64,000 bases of DNA from Parashewanella sp965200795 (GTDB taxonomy: Bacteria > Pseudomonadota > Gammaproteobacteria > Enterobacterales > Shewanellaceae). A program made the position numbers and the translations under genes. Location of the stretch: positions 62,001 through 126,000 of the forward strand of contig CBDAVB010000013.1 of assembly GCA_965200795.1 (NCBI GenBank). Reading direction: 5' to 3'. The notes beneath the pieces were generated by a model, which worked only from the letters and a program-made list of their open reading frames with translations, had not been told where the DNA came from and searched no databases. Positions 25,812 to 35,588 of the stretch are shown here, piece after piece (the first letter of the stretch is position 1; every line of letters starts with the position of its first letter).

Positions 25812-27433
25812 ACTCGATGCTGCAGTTTTTCTTAATTGACAATCATGCAGCATAACCCATATTCTGAAATGTTTTTGCATGGGATTTTAATGAAGGAATT
25901 TCTTCCTGACGACCTAAATCTCTACCTGCCATATGCCTGCTAGAGTCTCGTTCTGGTAAGGAATCATGGAGTGCCGTAATTAAGCTCTCTAATGCTGCAT
26001 TTGGATCATTGGCACATACCACTTCTTGAATCGTAGCAACAAGCGCTTCAACTTTTAGGCGTTCAATTAGGCAACCCACAGGCATCCCAGGGTGTTTGTT
26101 TTTAAGCCGGACAGACTGCTCAGGATGTTGCAACAGTAAATGCTCGCACAGAAGGCTTAAGATCAGGCCATGCTCCGAACCATCGACACCTTGCTGTTTG
26201 CTCAACTTGTTCCAACCGCAATGAGCTTTCCAATCTTGGATAAAAACCTCTACTAACCACCTTAATGTATAAAGTCTTGCTATATCATGGTGATGCCATG
26301 ACATATTGCTAGCGATCAAGTAACGATATTCTTCTTCTCCTTCATATTTTAGCGCCACAACAAATCTCCGTTTACTATGCGCATTAACATATAGCCTCGC
26401 AGCCATCATGGTGACTTTCTTCTCTTCACCACCGCGAATAGACAGTTGAAGTTCAACACCTTTTTGACGATTAAAATAGGTATCAACTCGTGCTTTTGAG
26501 TTCTTGCTGCTCACTCGTTGATTTGTTCTTAATTGACTGACTATTTGAGCGTGATGAGTGATTTCTTCAGCTTTATCCATGAAATCAGCAGTCCCATATA
26601 ATGCATCGGCTAATACGCTCTTGATTTTAAAGTTTGGAAAGGCGGTGGTAAATTCTCTTAGCATTTCTAGTGCAAGCGCTTGTTTAGTCGGATAGTTAAC
26701 ATGGTCAGGCATGGGTCTTTGTGGTCGCTCTTTTTTAGCGATACCTTGTCGTTGCAGCTCTTTATCCCGTTTGCTCCAAATGGCGAGATTCGGATCGGGG
26801 GTATAAAACCTAAACCCAACTGGAAAGGTTACCGTATCGGTGACAAGTACCATGAATATCAGCTCTTGCCCATTGATATACCCACCTGTCGGTTTGTCTT
26901 TGATTTTATGTGCACCTGCAATACAAGTCGTTTTTTTAGCTCGGTGTTTATGGGTATCATCAATATCTAAATGGCCGTTTGTTAATTGATAATGTTTGAA
27001 TATATTGCAAATACTCGCTTGAAGTAGGTACTGCCAAGGGATTTTAGCTTTGTAGAATATCCAGCATAAGCCCGTTGACTTGAAAACGCCTAAACTTCTC
27101 CGTTCAAAAGCTGCCCAGTTCAAAGCCTCAGTCATGATAACTCCAGTGATCATCGCTCCTAATACTATTTTTTGAGTTCTTGTTAATTTTAATGAGGGTT
27201 TAATCAAGGATAACGAAACATTTAATGCATCAAAAAATTGAGTAACAATTGAAAGGCTACGAATAAACATAATGAACTGCTTGACGAGTATAAGCTTTGA
27301 GTTCACTCTAACACTTCAGACTGCTGTTGTGATGCTGATTATGCTTCGGATGCCTTAGCATGGAGTCGCAGCAGTAGTTTGACCTATAGCTAAATCAATT
27401 TTTTATCAAGCTCTAAAAACTGCAGCATCGAGT
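25812..27433 (-). mobile_element. IS4-like element inserted in the ubiquitin-fold gene
   Basis: The termini are long inverted repeats (TACTCGATGCTGCAGTTTTT at 25811 and its exact complement ending at 27434). TATT is present on both sides. Because the repeat ends share bases with the target, the boundaries are certain to within two bases. Confidence 0.85.
25843..27306 (-). CDS. IS4/IS701-type transposase
   Basis: The 487-residue DDE transposase has D-D-T-H-K-H-R-A-K-K near residue 115 (first Asp region), V-L-A-D-A-L-Y-G (second Asp) and L-R-W-L-V-E-V-F-I-Q-D-W-K (the Y-(2)-R-(3)-E-(6)-K signature of IS4-type enzymes). It is intact and fills the element. Confidence 0.85.
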   Translation of the reverse strand: MNSKLILVKQFIMFIRSLSIVTQFFDALNVSLSLIKPSLKLTRTQKIVLGAMITGVIMTEALNWAAFERRSLGVFKSTGLCWIFYKAKIPWQYLLQASICNIFKHYQLTNGHLDIDDTHKHRAKKTTCIAGAHKIKDKPTGGYINGQELIFMVLVTDTVTFPVGFRFYTPDPNLAIWSKRDKELQRQGIAKKERPQRPMPDHVNYPTKQALALEMLREFTTAFPNFKIKSVLADALYGTADFMDKAEEITHHAQIVSQLRTNQRVSSKNSKARVDTYFNRQKGVELQLSIRGGEEKKVTMMAARLYVNAHSKRRFVVALKYEGEEEYRYLIASNMSWHHHDIARLYTLRWLVEVFIQDWKAHCGWNKLSKQQGVDGSEHGLILSLLCEHLLLQHPEQSVRLKNKHPGMPVGCLIERLKVEALVATIQEVVCANDPNAALESLITALHDSLPERDSSRHMAGRDLGRQEEIPSLKSHAKTFQNMGYAA

Positions 27434-27453
27434 ATTATGTTGTTTATAAAAAA

Positions 27454-27498
27454 ACTGAAAAAACTGAAAAAACTGAAAAAACTGAAAAAACTGAAAAG
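27454..27498 (+). repeat. Nine-base tandem repeat ACTGAAAAA (five units)
   Basis: Five head-to-tail units encode Thr-Glu-Lys in the reconstructed ubiquitin-fold gene; the last ends in AAG. The period is a multiple of three, so changes in unit number would lengthen or shorten the linker before the CaaX box without shifting the frame. Confidence 0.85.
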
Positions 27499-27788
27499 GC
27501 TGAAAATCATCAAAGGCAAGCTTATTGCTGTGTTCTCATGTAGTTAATTTGCGTTATCCGCTGCCGCGGCTCTGTAAGGCCGCAGTCCGGTGCCTTATTG
27601 ATTTTATTGATAAAAGTCTCCTGATAACCGATATACAAAACCGCCGTTAATTCATTTCCGACCCGCTCTGGTATGACATCTGATGTGACAAAGTCAAAAA
27701 GAATTTTCAGCCGGCGACTTATGCACCCTGTACAGCACTGTGTCTGAACGCGCTAATTTTTGAAAAACTTATCGGCGGCTAATTAAAA

Positions 27789-28730
27789 TTACCGGGCTGT
27801 ATCGGATTGATTCAAAGCAGTCAGTTTTAATGGCGGCATAACTGATTGATGCTCTGTTGAGAGAGAATGTGTCGGCTCACTTGTTGTGTTGACTGATTCA
27901 CCGACCGCGGAAACGGTACCGCTATCTGAGGATGCTGAAGAGCCGTTTTTTGCTCCCGGTTGAGGATTTCGATTACTCAGCGCCCTTTCATCCTGATCAG
28001 AGGAAGGATTTTCAGTACATCTCCTTGCCGCTACCCCTCCCGCCCCGAGAAGTGTGAGTAAGGTCATAAACGTTATAGCTACACCGGCAATTAATGCAAT
28101 ACCGCTCGCATTAATATCTTCTTCATCGTTTTCACCGGCAGTTCCGTTTGTTACATCAGTGGCGTTATACAGCGTAGTTTCTGAGCTGTCAGTCAGATTT
28201 GACGCCGCTGAATCGTTTGAATCCGCGTCTCTTATCGATAAGTTTGAGCCGGACGCTGGAAATGCGTCAGTTTGAAGAGTATTGAGCGTAAAAATAATAA
28301 AAACACCCCCGGCTGTTCTCATGTCATTCAGTAAGCCGCGGAGATTTTTAATTGAAACTTTATACAAACCGTTTACATTATTTTCAGCACACTCCCCTGA
28401 ATTATCTGAATCCGGTTTAATTTTTGACGCCGGTAATCTGATTAAAGCTTTATTGCCGTCAGAAAAAGAAACCGCGACTGATTCTGAACCTGCCGTGTAA
28501 TTGTGTAACGGACTATCGGCTGATCCCTGAGCTTTTGTAATTGACCCGCCGTCAATCATTCCGTGCATAAACTTGTTAACGGGAACGTTATATTTTTCAG
28601 TAACGGCCGCTACAGTGTAACCAATAACGCCTCCGGCGGGACCCGCGACTATAATGCCTGCCGCGGTCATAAAAGCGGTATTAAAATTAAAGGTAGGAAA
28701 TTGCGGAAAATGATTAATAATATAACTCAT
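27789..28730 (-). CDS. Putative membrane protein with sequon-rich segment
   Basis: The 313-residue protein, unrecognised, has GAGGAA 5 bases before ATG. Hydrophobic segments are a glycine-zipper helix at about residues 19-43 (G-P-A-G-G-V-I-G), a weaker one at about 139-152, and a strong helix at about 210-235 followed by A-A-R-R-C. Between the last two lies an acidic Ser/Thr/Asn segment with six N-x-S/T sequons in 45 residues (Asn163, 172, 178, 189, 195, 207). The tail is Ser-rich and low complexity. This looks like a type I membrane topology with an exposed glycosylatable segment, unusual for a bacterial protein. A secreted effector inserted in host membrane would fit, as an inference. Confidence 0.6.
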   Translation of the reverse strand: MSYIINHFPQFPTFNFNTAFMTAAGIIVAGPAGGVIGYTVAAVTEKYNVPVNKFMHGMIDGGSITKAQGSADSPLHNYTAGSESVAVSFSDGNKALIRLPASKIKPDSDNSGECAENNVNGLYKVSIKNLRGLLNDMRTAGGVFIIFTLNTLQTDAFPASGSNLSIRDADSNDSAASNLTDSSETTLYNATDVTNGTAGENDEEDINASGIALIAGVAITFMTLLTLLGAGGVAARRCTENPSSDQDERALSNRNPQPGAKNGSSASSDSGTVSAVGESVNTTSEPTHSLSTEHQSVMPPLKLTALNQSDTAR

Positions 28731-28821
28731 AAATATTCCTCAATATTAATGCAGTGCTTAAGGATATTAATTCTGATTGCGGGCTGGTCTAAATAATCAT
28801 TTTTTATACATTATTAATTAT

Positions 28822-29568
28822 GGCTCTTCGTCGTTTAGTGTGGATTTAACTAAATTATATTTGAGATAATAACAGGAGTTTTTTGTCGCCTTAATACTGG
28901 AGGTAATAGCATGGATGCTACTCAAGTTTTGATGCTCGGTCTTGGAATTCAGGAACCTGTTTTCATTGGCCTGGACAAGAAAGACAAGCCTGCTGTGTTC
29001 GCTGCGCCCGGAAAAGGTAAGGAAACCGTTAAGCGATTTAAGTCTTTTCTTACAGAGCATCAAGGCAAAGCCGTTAATGTACCTGAAGTCGTGTGTGATA
29101 TGTCAAGAGCTTTGCTGTCAGCAGCAGAGGAAGAGTTCCCGGACGCTAACGTAACGCTTGATTGGTTCCATGTTGTGCGACTGTTCACTAAAGCGGTTGA
29201 TGAAGTACGTAAAGCGGAGAGAAAAATCCAACCGCATCCAAAGAGCCTGCGCCGGGCAGTATTAAAAAATGCAGACGGCTCAACTTACAGAGAAGCAAAA
29301 AGAAGCACTTGCAGCGCCAGAAACCAGTGACTTAAACACAGCAAAGGCTTGGCGAATTAAGGAACAACTCCGTCGGATACGTCAAGCTGAAACCGCTCAC
29401 GCCGCCCGTTGGAGGCTGACGTATTTCATTAATTTCGCTAAGAAACAGTTGGGTAACATAGAAATGTCAGAACCAGTCCGAAAAGCGCCTGAAACGGTTG
29501 AAAGGCATGCGGAGAGAATTTTACGGCGCTGGTCATCCGCTTATACGAATGCTCGGATGGAAGGTTTA
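28822..29568 (+). pseudogene. Internally deleted ISL3 relic (copy 1)
   Basis: It begins with the ISL3 terminal repeat GGCTCTTCGTCGTTTAGTGT and the transposase start (M-D-A-T-Q-V-L-M-L-G-L). About 170 residues of the N-terminal zinc-ribbon/HTH part are missing; the frame jumps to V-F-I-G-x-D-K-K-D. A further frameshift at about 29280 splits the remainder. The 3' end is replaced by the PPR-bearing module. The same deletion is present at 58488-59258, so the two share an ancestor. Confidence 0.85.
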
Positions 29569-32500
29569 AGTTGCCTGCGCTTATAAATCGGTTTGCCCGC
29601 GTTTATCCGCTAATTTCCGCTCACAATAAATGATTTTATAAAAATGCGATTACTCACATTAACCGATTCTCGAAAGCACGCCGCTCACTTTAAGTGATTT
29701 TATCGAGCTATGCTATGTTGCTCACTTAAAGTGAGTCTGTATCCGATAGAACCCCGATAAACTGATACACATTTTCAAAACGGCTGTCTCATTTTCGGAC
29801 AAAAACCATTTAGATGGACTGCTCTAAATGGGCCGCGCCGGATTAGAAAAAAGCCATCATTTGATATTATTCAATCCAATCACCCGCTAACTGAAGATAA
29901 CCAAACTGTCATCAACCCTTGATTTGAAGTATCTGTCTCATATCGAGCAACCCGACTTTGCCTCCGGAGCACCACCTCAAAAGCCGCGCGGTAATGAATG
30001 CCATGCCGATACCCCGTAATTAACCTAAGCATGTTAATATTTTTGTGGTCTTTTGTACTATTCAGGTGCTTCATTAAAACAGCGACGGCCACGTCCGTGG
30101 TGATAATCTCGCTGATTTTCGGGACACCCGCTTTTCCCGTTAATGCGCTGTGGTGAAAATCAATTGTCAAACAGTCCGGCTTTGATTCACCTTCTTGTAT
30201 GCCAAGGGTACCGCATAAGACCTTCTTCTCCACAAGGTTGTCTAAAAGGGCAAAAGCACGAGACTGGTATTTTTCCGCTGTATCTTTTATTGAACAAAAT
30301 AAGGCGACATTAGCATAAGCGCTTATCAGCGCTTCCAGGGTGGTGACGTCTTGTGTCAGCTTTAACGTCTCGAACAAGGCCGCCGCGGCTTCTGCTTTTT
30401 TTATCCAGTAAAGCCCGGCATCGTGGCGGGCCGCATTACCATAGGCCGTAATACGAGCATTCAAGGTGGTGACGTTTTGTGCCAGCTTTAACGTCTCGAA
30501 CAAGGCCGCCGCGTCTTCTGCTTTTTTTATCCAGTAAAGCCCGGCATCGTGGCGGGCCGCGTTACCATAGGCCGTAATAAGAGCACTCAAGGTGGTGACG
30601 TTTTGTGCCAGCTTTAACGTCTCGAACAAGGCCGCCGCGTCTTCTGCTTTTTGTATCCAGTAAAGCCCGGCGTCGTGGCGGGCCGCGTTACCGTAGGCCG
30701 TAATAAGAGCATTCAAGGTGTTGACGTTTTGTGTCAGCTTTAACGTCTCGAACAAGGCCGCCGCGTCTTCTGCTTTTTTTATCCAGTAAAGCCCGGCATC
30801 ATGGCGGGCCGCGTTACCATAGGCCGTAATACGAGCATTCAAGGTGGTGACGTCTTGTGTCAGCTTTAACGTACCGAACAAGGCCGCCGCGTCTTCTGCT
30901 TTTTGTATCCAGTAAAGCCCGGCATCGTGGCGGGCCGCGTTACCGTAGGCCGTAATACGAGCACTCAAGGTGGTGACGTCTTGTGTCAGCTTTAACGTAC
31001 CGAACAAGGCCACCACGTCCTCTACTTTGTTTATCCAGTAAAGCCCGGCATCGTGGCGGGCCGCGTTACCATAGGCCGTAATACGAGCACTCAAGGTGGT
31101 GACGTTTTGTGTCAGCTTTAACGTCTCGAACAAGGCCACCACGGCTTCTGCTTTTTGTATCCAGTTAAGCCCGGCATCGTGGCGGGCCGCGTTACCGTAG
31201 GCCGTAATACGAGCACTCAAGGTGGTGACGTCTTGTGTCAGCTTTAACGTACCGAACAAAGCCGCCGCGTCTTCTGCTTTTTGTATCCAGTAAAGCCCGG
31301 CATCGTGGCGGGCCGCGTTACCGTAGGCCGTAATACGAGCACTCAAGGTGGTGACGTCTTGTGTCAGCTTTAACGGCTCTTCGTCGTTTAGTGTGGATTT
31401 AATGGATTTATTTCTGAGATAATAAACCCAGTTTTGCAGTCAAGAGTTGGAAGTAAATACATGGATGGAAATCAAGTTTTGATGCTCGGCCTTGGTATAG
31501 AAGCGCCTTGGAAGTTGGTTAACCAACACCTGGATATATCAGCCTCACCTAATGAACTTGTTCTCGAAATTGAAGCTGAACGAGGAAGCTTGTATCCCTG
31601 CCCGACTTGCTCAAAAGCTTGTCCGGCACATGACTTTAAATCGCTGACCTGGCGTCATCTCAATTTCTTTCAGCATCACTGTTATATCAAAGCAAACGTC
31701 CCGAGAACTCGATGTGCTGAGCATGGCGTTAAGCGTGTCAATGTCCCTTGGGCGAGAGCGGGTAGTAAATTCACGTTATTGTTCGAACAATCTGTATTGG
31801 TACCGGCTCGTGAAATGCCGGTTAAGGCATGTGCTGAATATGTTGGAATTCGTGACAAACGTATTTGGCGCATCATCAAACACTACGTCAGCAAGGCATT
31901 AGCATTGATGGACTTGTCAGCACTTAAAGCTATTGGATTCGATGAAACGGCGGCTAAACGTGGCCACAACTATGTTACTGTTTTCATTGATATGGACAAG
32001 AAAGACAAGCCTGTTGTGTTCGCTACGCCCGGAAAAGGTAAGGAAACCGTTAAGCGATTTAAGTCCTTTCTGACAGAGCATCAAGGCAAAGCAGATAATG
32101 TACTTGAAGTCGTGTGTGATATGTCAAGAGCCTTTCTGTCAGCAACAGAGGAAGAGTTCCCGGATGCTAACGTAACGGTTGATTGGTTCCATGTTGTGCA
32201 ACTGTTTACTAAAGCGGTTGATGAAGTACGTAAAACGGAGAGAAAAATCCAACCGCATCCAAAGAGCCTGCGCTGGGCAGTACTAAAAAATGCAGATGGC
32301 TCATTTACTGAGAAACAAAAAGAAGCACTTGCAGAGCTAGAATCCAGCGACCTGAATACAGCAACAGCTTGGCGGATTAAGGAACAACTTAGGTGGATAC
32401 GTCAAGCTGAAACCGCTCATGCTGCACGCTGGAGGCTGACGTATTTCATTAATTTTGCAAAAGAGCAGTTGGGTGATATTGAGATGTTAGAACCCGTTCG

Positions 32501-32662
32501 AAAAGCACTTGCAACTGTGGAAAGGCATGCAGAGAGAATTTTACAGCGCTGGTCATCCACTTATACGAATGCTCGTATGGAAGGTTTAAATAGTCTATTT
32601 CAAGCGGCTAGAGCACGAGCCAGAGGGTATCGTAATACAGGAACATTTATTACCATGATTTT

Positions 32663-33955
32663 GGTAGTGTTTAGAAATCTGTGTCATTTCGGTAAAATGT
32701 CAAAAACAGGAATGACATAATGACTCAAAATTTCGATTTCAATAAAGCTTTAGAACAACTTCAATCAGGTAAAGGTTTAACTGGTGCGGATGGTGTTCTC
32801 ACCCCTTTAATCAAACAACTAACAGAAGCAGCGCTTAAAGCAGAACTTGATCAACATTTAGACTCAGATCTTGAGCCCAATCGAAGAAATGGTTTTAGTA
32901 AAAAAACCGTTAAATCTTCAGTTGGCGAATTTGAGTTAGAAACGCCAAGAGACAGAGCCGGCAACTTTGAGCCTCAGCTTGTCAAAAAAAATCAAACTAA
33001 GCTCTCTGATGAAATTGATCGTAAGATTTTGTCAATGTTTTCAATGGGTATGAGTTATCGTGATATCAAATCTCATGTGGCTGATTTGTATGGTTTAGAG
33101 CTTTCAGAAGCCAGTTTGACGGCTGTGACCGATCAGCTTATTCCTCAGCTCAAAGAATGGCAGCAACGCAGTTTAGACGAGGTCTATCCAATTATTTGGC
33201 TGGATGCGATTCACTATAAAGTCAAAGACAATGGTCGCTATGTCAGTAAGGCTATTTACACGATTCTAGGCGTTAATCTCGAAGGTAAGAAAGAGTTACT
33301 TGGCCTGTATCTTTCAGAGTCAGAAGGTGCTAATTATTGGCTTTCGGTACTGACCGATCTTCATAATCGTGGTGTTAAGGATATCTTAATTGCTTGTGTT
33401 GACGGGTTAAACGGTTTTCCTGAAGCTATTGCCAGCATTTACCCGGAGACAGAAGTTCAGCTTTGCGTAATTCATCAGGTACGCAACTCAATGAAGTATG
33501 TGGCATCTAAGCATCAAAAGGCGTTTATGGCTGATTTAAAGCCGGTTTACAGAGCGACAAGTAAATCGGCTGCTGAAACGGCTTTAGATGAGCTGGAAAA
33601 CAAATGGGGTAGCCAGTATCCAATCGTTATCGACTCTTGGCGCAGAAAGTGGGAGAACTTGTCCGTTTACTTCAAATATCCAGAATATGTACGTCGAGTG
33701 ATTTACACGACCAATGCGATTGAAGCCGTACATCGCCAGTTTAGGAAACTCACCAAAACAAAAGGGGCATTTCCAAATGAAAACAGCTTGCTAAAATTGC
33801 TTTATGCGGGCATATTGAATGCCTCTAAAAAGTGGACAATGCCAGTCCAAAATTGGAGGCTAGCATTGTCACAATTTGCAATCCATTTTGAAGGCAGATT
33901 GGATAACGTATTAGAAATTTAGAATTTAGGCTGACACAGAATTTTGAACGCCCTC
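32663..33955 (+). mobile_element. IS256-family element (copy 1)
   Basis: The 1293-bp element has imperfect terminal repeats GGTAGTGTTTAGAAATCTGT and (inverted) GAGGGCGTTCAAAATTCTGT. The 8-bp duplication ATGATTTT is at 32655-32662 and 33956-33963. Nearly identical to 49017-50309. Confidence 0.93.
32720..33922 (+). CDS. IS256-family transposase
   Basis: The 400-residue mutator-type transposase is intact. Catalytic positions are visible as P-I-I-W-L-D-A-I-H-Y (Asp), I-A-C-V-D-G-L-N-G-F (Asp) and T-N-A-I-E-A-V-H-R-Q-F (Glu). Identical in length and sequence to the copy at 49074-50276, which indicates recent transposition. Confidence 0.95.
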   Translation: MTQNFDFNKALEQLQSGKGLTGADGVLTPLIKQLTEAALKAELDQHLDSDLEPNRRNGFSKKTVKSSVGEFELETPRDRAGNFEPQLVKKNQTKLSDEIDRKILSMFSMGMSYRDIKSHVADLYGLELSEASLTAVTDQLIPQLKEWQQRSLDEVYPIIWLDAIHYKVKDNGRYVSKAIYTILGVNLEGKKELLGLYLSESEGANYWLSVLTDLHNRGVKDILIACVDGLNGFPEAIASIYPETEVQLCVIHQVRNSMKYVASKHQKAFMADLKPVYRATSKSAAETALDELENKWGSQYPIVIDSWRRKWENLSVYFKYPEYVRRVIYTTNAIEAVHRQFRKLTKTKGAFPNENSLLKLLYAGILNASKKWTMPVQNWRLALSQFAIHFEGRLDNVLEI

Positions 33956-35040
33956 ATGATTTTTATGATTGCTAGCCCTGTATCAGATCTACTCAAATCC
34001 ATATGAAACGACGAAGAGCCGCTTTAACGTCTCGAACAAGACCACCACGTCTTCTACTTTTTTTATCCAGTAAAGCCCGGCATCGTGGCGGGCCGCGTTA
34101 CCATAGGCCGTAATACGAGCATTCAAGGTGGTGACGTCTTGTGTCAGCTTTAACGTCTCGAACAAGGCCGCCGCGACTTCTGCTTTTTTTATCCAGTAAA
34201 GCCCGGCATCGTGGCGGGCCGCGTTACCATAGGCCGTAATAAGAGCACTCAAGGTGGTGACGTCTTGTGTCAGCTTTAACGTACCGAACAAGGCCGCCGC
34301 GTCTTCTGCTTTTTGTATCCAGTAAAGCCCTGCATCGTGGCGCGCCGCATTGCCATAGGCTGTGATGCAGGCATTTAAAATAGGAACATTAACAGGAATA
34401 CCCGCATGCAACGCATATCGGATAAGGCACTCGACAATAACGGGGGAACCATTGTCATCTGCTTTTTTTATGTTGGAGTTTAACACTTTCAGTACACTGC
34501 GGTTGCCATAATCCGAACTATGACGACTTAATATTCTCTTTATATCGTAACCGAGGAAATCCCGATATACCGCTCTTTGTTCAGAAGGCTGAAGAAATGA
34601 GCGTGTGAAGGCATTGAACTCTTCAAATGAAGTGCGTGCTGACCATTGAAAGCCGTCTCTGCTTTGCATTGAACGATGAGAATACTGTGCTCCCCGCGGT
34701 TCAATACGTCGATAGCCTTGATGAAAATGTTTCGCTCGGGCAGCGCCGGCCTTTTCGGGGACGTAGCTTTCGTTAGAACGGTGTCCCAGTCGGACGAGTT
34801 TTTGTTCTTTACCTTTATCTTGATAACTTTGAACGCGGCGCTCCGCTTTGCCGGTCGCACCACTCCCTGTGGAGTCAAGACGGTTTAATCCTGATGCCAT
34901 CTTTTAACTGAGAGGAGAGTAAGTAGTCGCTTAAAAGTTTTTAACTCAGGAAATTTATAAAAACTTTGCGGTGTATCATAAAATAGTACTTTCAGTTCAT
35001 ATTTTTATTTTATTCGAGCGTTATAAAGTCGTACGCGTTT

Positions 35041-35565
35041 TTGTTAAGTAATAAAAAACTCTCAATAAAACAGACAGCTGAAATCTTTGAGGTGTGCGAA
35101 ATTACGGTTTCAAAGCGGATTGACGCCTGGTATGAGCAAGGCGTATCAGGCTTGTTTGATGACAGACGCTCCGGGCGCCCGGGAATTTATTCTCAAGATG
35201 AGGCGTTACTTTTGAAGTCATTCGCAGATGAAGAGCTCACCAACTTAAGAGCGCGCAATCATTAATAATAAATTCAGCAGGTAAATCACGCAGCTTAGGC
35301 ACCGTAAAAAGAACGATAAAAAAATTTTAATTACAGCTACAAGCGAATGAGGCGCTCACTTAAGAAAAAGCGCGATGAAACACATTTTCAGACTACTTAC
35401 GATGAGTTAACGAGCTGTGTACAGGCAGAAAAAGAAGGGGAAACAGAACTTTACTACTCCTGAATTCGGATAATTAGTGCTTACGAAACTTATTTCTAAA
35501 CTTAAAAAAGAAGTCATAACAATACCGGACGATTACCGTTCAAAATATGAAATAACTTTTAGTTA
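35041..35565 (+). pseudogene. IS630-family transposase relic (copy 1)
   Basis: The first 74 codons encode an IS630-type helix-turn-helix (T-A-E-I-F-E-V-C-E-I-T-V-S-K-R then D-D-R-R-S-G-R-P-G). After stops and frameshifts, the sequence continues with R-R-S-L-K-K-K-R-D-E and Q-A-E-K-E-G-E-T-E-L-Y-Y, the region before the DDE domain. The catalytic part is absent. The same relic follows PPR copy 2. Confidence 0.8.
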
Positions 35566-35588
35566 GCTACTTAGTCGGTCATGAAAAA

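Larger units (their letters stand above)
25466..27543 (+). pseudogene. Ubiquitin-fold (UBL3/MUB-like) protein with CaaX box, split by IS4-like element
   Basis: The left part encodes 115 residues from ATG 25466 (AAGG, 6-base spacing). Joining 25811 to 27437, which removes the IS and one TATT repeat, restores one frame of 150 residues ending at 27543. Residues about 31-120 look ubiquitin-like: I-Q-V-K-N-L-T-G-K-V-K-K-Y-E-V then T-V-K-E-I-V-D-K-L, matching ubiquitin strand 1, turn, strand 2 and helix. After G-G-T-Y-Y-V-V-Y come five T-E-K repeats and the C-terminus Y-C-C-V-L-M. C-V-L-M is a canonical CaaX prenylation box, and human UBL3 ends C-C-V-I-L. The present allele ends early, in IS sequence, and loses the CaaX. 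A host-targeted prenylated effector is the natural reading, by inference. Confidence 0.75.
31461..34006 (+). pseudogene. ISL3 transposase interrupted by IS256
   Basis: ATG 31461 (GGAAG upstream) opens the ISL3 transposase: zinc ribbon C-P-T-C-S-K-A-C, then D-E-T-A-A-K-R-G-H-N-Y and V-D-W-F-H-V-V. The IS256 insertion after G-T-F-I-T-M-I replaces the last 15 residues or so. The tail (A-S-P-V-S-D-L-L-K-S-I) resumes after the IS. Confidence 0.9.
31375..34020 (+). mobile_element. ISL3-family element (copy 1) carrying a nested IS256
   Basis: The ends are GGCTCTTCGTCGTTT and its complement, with an 8-bp target duplication GCTTTAAC, the ISL3-typical size. Without the nested IS256 and its duplication it is 1345 bp, the same length as the copies at 54275 and 62057. 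Confidence 0.92.
29880..34900 (-). pseudogene. PPR-SMR repeat protein, copy 1, broken by ISL3
   Basis: The N-terminal part is at 34021-34900 and the C-terminal part at 29880-31374. ISL3 lies between them with an 8-bp duplication GCTTTAAC (31367-31374, 34021-34028). Removing the IS and one duplication restores E-T-L-K-L-T-Q-D in frame. The healed protein would have 11 near-identical 42-residue PPR-like repeats (three before and eight after the break) against nine in copy 2. The C-terminal SMR-like region is intact. N-terminal and C-terminal flanking sequences are almost the same as in copy 2, so the copies differ mainly in repeat number and order. Confidence 0.85.
29569..35572. mobile_element. 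PPR-SMR-bearing module, copy 1 (right end lost)
   Basis: This matches 59259-63705 in content and order: a non-coding left end, the PPR gene on the minus strand, and an IS630 relic. The left 311 bases (29569-29879) hold no gene. They contain the TTGCCTGC...TTATAAATCGG terminal sequence, a GCTCACTTTAAGTGA/GCTCACTTAAAGTGAG pair and several GCTCAC motifs. The first four bases of the TGTAG terminus are deleted here. The module is invaded by ISL3 (31375-34020) and stops where IS5 is inserted next to the DUF2339 gene. Confidence 0.7.

Noticed and set aside
30330..31380. Possible CRISPR array
   Set aside because: The repeated DNA has a 126-bp coding period with no unique spacers and encodes the PPR repeats.
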